Shown here: in pieces, positions 62,764-64,000 of the stretch
Numbering within the stretch: the first letter of the stretch is position 1
Layout: every line of letters begins with the position of its first letter
Origin: Singulisphaera sp. GP187
GTDB taxonomy: Bacteria > Planctomycetota > Planctomycetia > Isosphaerales > Isosphaeraceae
Direction: 5' to 3'
DNA length: 64,000 bases
Assembly: GCF_900129635.1 (NCBI RefSeq)
Contig: NZ_FSRB01000001.1
Coordinates: 1,403,501-1,467,500, forward strand
Notes under the pieces: generated by a model
Seen by the model: the letters and a program-made list of their open reading frames with translations, nothing else
Told to the model about the DNA's origin: nothing
Database searches by the model: none
Translations under genes and position numbers: made by a program

Positions 62764-64000
62764 GTGGCCGCGATCGCCCCGACACTTCTCGCCACGAACG
62801 ACGACCCTGCGCGACGAACCTGGCCGGTCCGCCAGGCGATGCTGGTGGGCCTGCTGGCTTTGATCTTGAACCTGGCGGGCAATGGTCGCATCAGCCTGTT
62901 CGACCGCGACGAGCCGCGCTACGCGGGGGCCACGCGTGAAATGCGGGCCAGCGGCGATTGGGTGCATCCGACCTTCAATGCCGAGCCACGCTATCACAAG
63001 CCAGTGCTCATTTATTGGCTGATGATGGCCGGTACGGCGCTGGGGGGAGACAACCCGTTCGGCGTGCGTCTGATTTCCTCGTTGGCGGGAGCCTCCACCT
63101 GTCTTCTCGTCTGGTTCTGGGGCCGTCGCATGCTTGGCGAGCGGGCGGGCCTGCTCGCCGGCCTGATCCTGGCCACGGCGCCGATCGTTGTGGCCGAATC
63201 GAAAATGGCGACCACGGACGCGACCCTGATGCTCTGGGTTGTGGGCTGTCAGTTCTGCCTCTGGGAACTGTCTCAGCGCAGTTCCTGGAAGCTCGCGGCG
63301 CTATTTTGGAGCTTGCTCGGGCTGGCCATCCTGACCAAGTCCCCCGCCGGCCCGGTGCTCCTCGTGGCCTCTGGAGCCGTTTCGTGGTGGTGGGGTGGGC
63401 CCACCTCCTTTTTGAAGCGGCTCCACTGGCGTTGGGGCCCCTTGCTCTGCGCGGCGATCGTGCTTCCCTGGAACGTGGCGATCCTGATGAGGTCGCACGG
63501 CGAGTACTACAACGTCGCTGTTGGCTATCACATTATCCGCCGGGCGACGTCCGGGCTGGAAGAGCACGGTGGGTTTCCCGGCTATTACGTCGTCCTGAGC
63601 TTCCTGACCTGTTTTCCCTGGTCAGCGCTGCTCCCGGCGGCGCTTTACGCAGGGTGGACCCGGCGGAGAGAGTCGCCCGTCTTCGGGTTCCTGCTGGGCT
63701 GGATCGTCGGGCCTCTGATCTTGCTGGAATGTGTTCGGACGAAGTTGATCCACTACTATCTGCCGGCGTTCCCTGCCTGGGCTTTGCTGATCGCCTGGCT
63801 GATCGTCGCCGTGACCGAGTCGGATGTCGTGCTCGACGCCTGGAAGATGGGGCGTCTCGCGGTTCGGTTCCTGCAGGTGATCGCGACGGGGGCGATCGCT
63901 GGCCTCTGGGCCGCCGCCTGGTTTGCTCCTCCTGGGCTCCGCCTGGCCTGTCTCGTCCTCTCGGCCGTCATGCTCGTCGGCACCCTTTTGTTCCACGTCC
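62764..64000 (+). CDS. ArnT-like glycosyltransferase (PMT_2 family), cut by window end
   Basis: The frame starts at a GTG (62764) with GGAGG just upstream and runs open to the window end, giving about 412 residues of a longer protein. ISLFDRDEPRYAGATREM contains the DEPRY-type motif of GT83/GT39 enzymes, followed by PRYHKPVLIYWLM and many membrane helices. The family moves sugars from polyprenyl-phosphate donors to lipid A or proteins in the periplasm. The C-terminal domain is missing from view, so the acceptor cannot be judged. Confidence 0.88.
   Translation, partial: MAAIAPTLLATNDDPARRTWPVRQAMLVGLLALILNLAGNGRISLFDRDEPRYAGATREMRASGDWVHPTFNAEPRYHKPVLIYWLMMAGTALGGDNPFGVRLISSLAGASTCLLVWFWGRRMLGERAGLLAGLILATAPIVVAESKMATTDATLMLWVVGCQFCLWELSQRSSWKLAALFWSLLGLAILTKSPAGPVLLVASGAVSWWWGGPTSFLKRLHWRWGPLLCAAIVLPWNVAILMRSHGEYYNVAVGYHIIRRATSGLEEHGGFPGYYVVLSFLTCFPWSALLPAALYAGWTRRRESPVFGFLLGWIVGPLILLECVRTKLIHYYLPAFPAWALLIAWLIVAVTESDVVLDAWKMGRLAVRFLQVIATGAIAGLWAAAWFAPPGLRLACLVLSAVMLVGTLLFHV

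Noticed and set aside
1..64000. tRNA or rRNA genes
   Set aside because: No cloverleaf with a conserved T-loop or rRNA core sequence was noticed on either strand; a covariance search would be needed to exclude them.

Overview
The window looks like a chromosome segment from a G+C-rich planctomycete, probably near the Isosphaeraceae. The pointers are two secreted DUF1080 proteins, a DUF1559 pseudopilin-like protein, a DUF1573-type lipoprotein domain, an exported isoaspartyl methyltransferase, fused SBP-permease ABC components, hpnCDE squalene genes, long CcsA/ResB proteins, ISAs1 and ISAzo13 elements and a group II intron scar. The taxonomic placement is inference from gene families; no rRNA or tRNA gene was seen.

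Layout. 0-10.4 kb: DUF1080 protein, small conserved protein, propeller-like secreted protein, glycine oxidase (thiO), an amidase divergent from a TetR regulator with paired operator-like palindromes, a DeoR regulator divergent from an MFS transporter, and a HAD phosphatase. 10.4-14.2 kb: a compact eutB-permease-eutC operon without microcompartment genes. 14.4-20.2 kb: a six-gene operon for a membrane-linked molybdopterin oxidoreductase (NarI/DsrM-like cytochrome b, Nas-like catalytic subunit, four-cluster ferredoxin, Rieske protein, small membrane protein, TDT transporter). 20.5-25.5 kb: the cytochrome c maturation pair ccsA/resB. 25.8-36.4 kb: DUF3754 protein, DUF1080 protein, hpnCDE (farnesyl-PP to squalene), response regulator, folC, DUF423 protein, and an ACT/UPF0210 pair. 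36.8-40 kb: an ECF42-type sigma factor with YCII/DGPF, DUF1579 and DoxX partners. 40-49.5 kb: fatty-acid desaturase, polar amino-acid ABC transporter, HpnI-like glycosyltransferase, exported PCMT and a 956-residue secreted glycosidase-like protein. 49.5-51.4 kb: an M50 metalloprotease with a repeat region.

51.4-60.5 kb is the accessory region: a deleted group II intron, a complete ISAs1 element with a perfect 10-bp target duplication, a complete ISAzo13-type element whose transposase is split across a probable -1 slippage run, an IS1634 transposase remnant, and visibly A+T-rich cargo (DUF1559 protein, a 14-cysteine secreted protein, and a fused exported/DUF1573 lipoprotein-like protein). Much of it lies between two ~117-bp imperfect direct repeats, each bounded by a 10-bp inverted repeat. 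After it come a CYTH protein, an alpha/beta hydrolase and the start of an ArnT-like glycosyltransferase cut by the window end.

The best candidates for poorly described biology are the molybdoenzyme operon and the repeat-flanked pseudopilin/Cys-rich/DUF1573 island.
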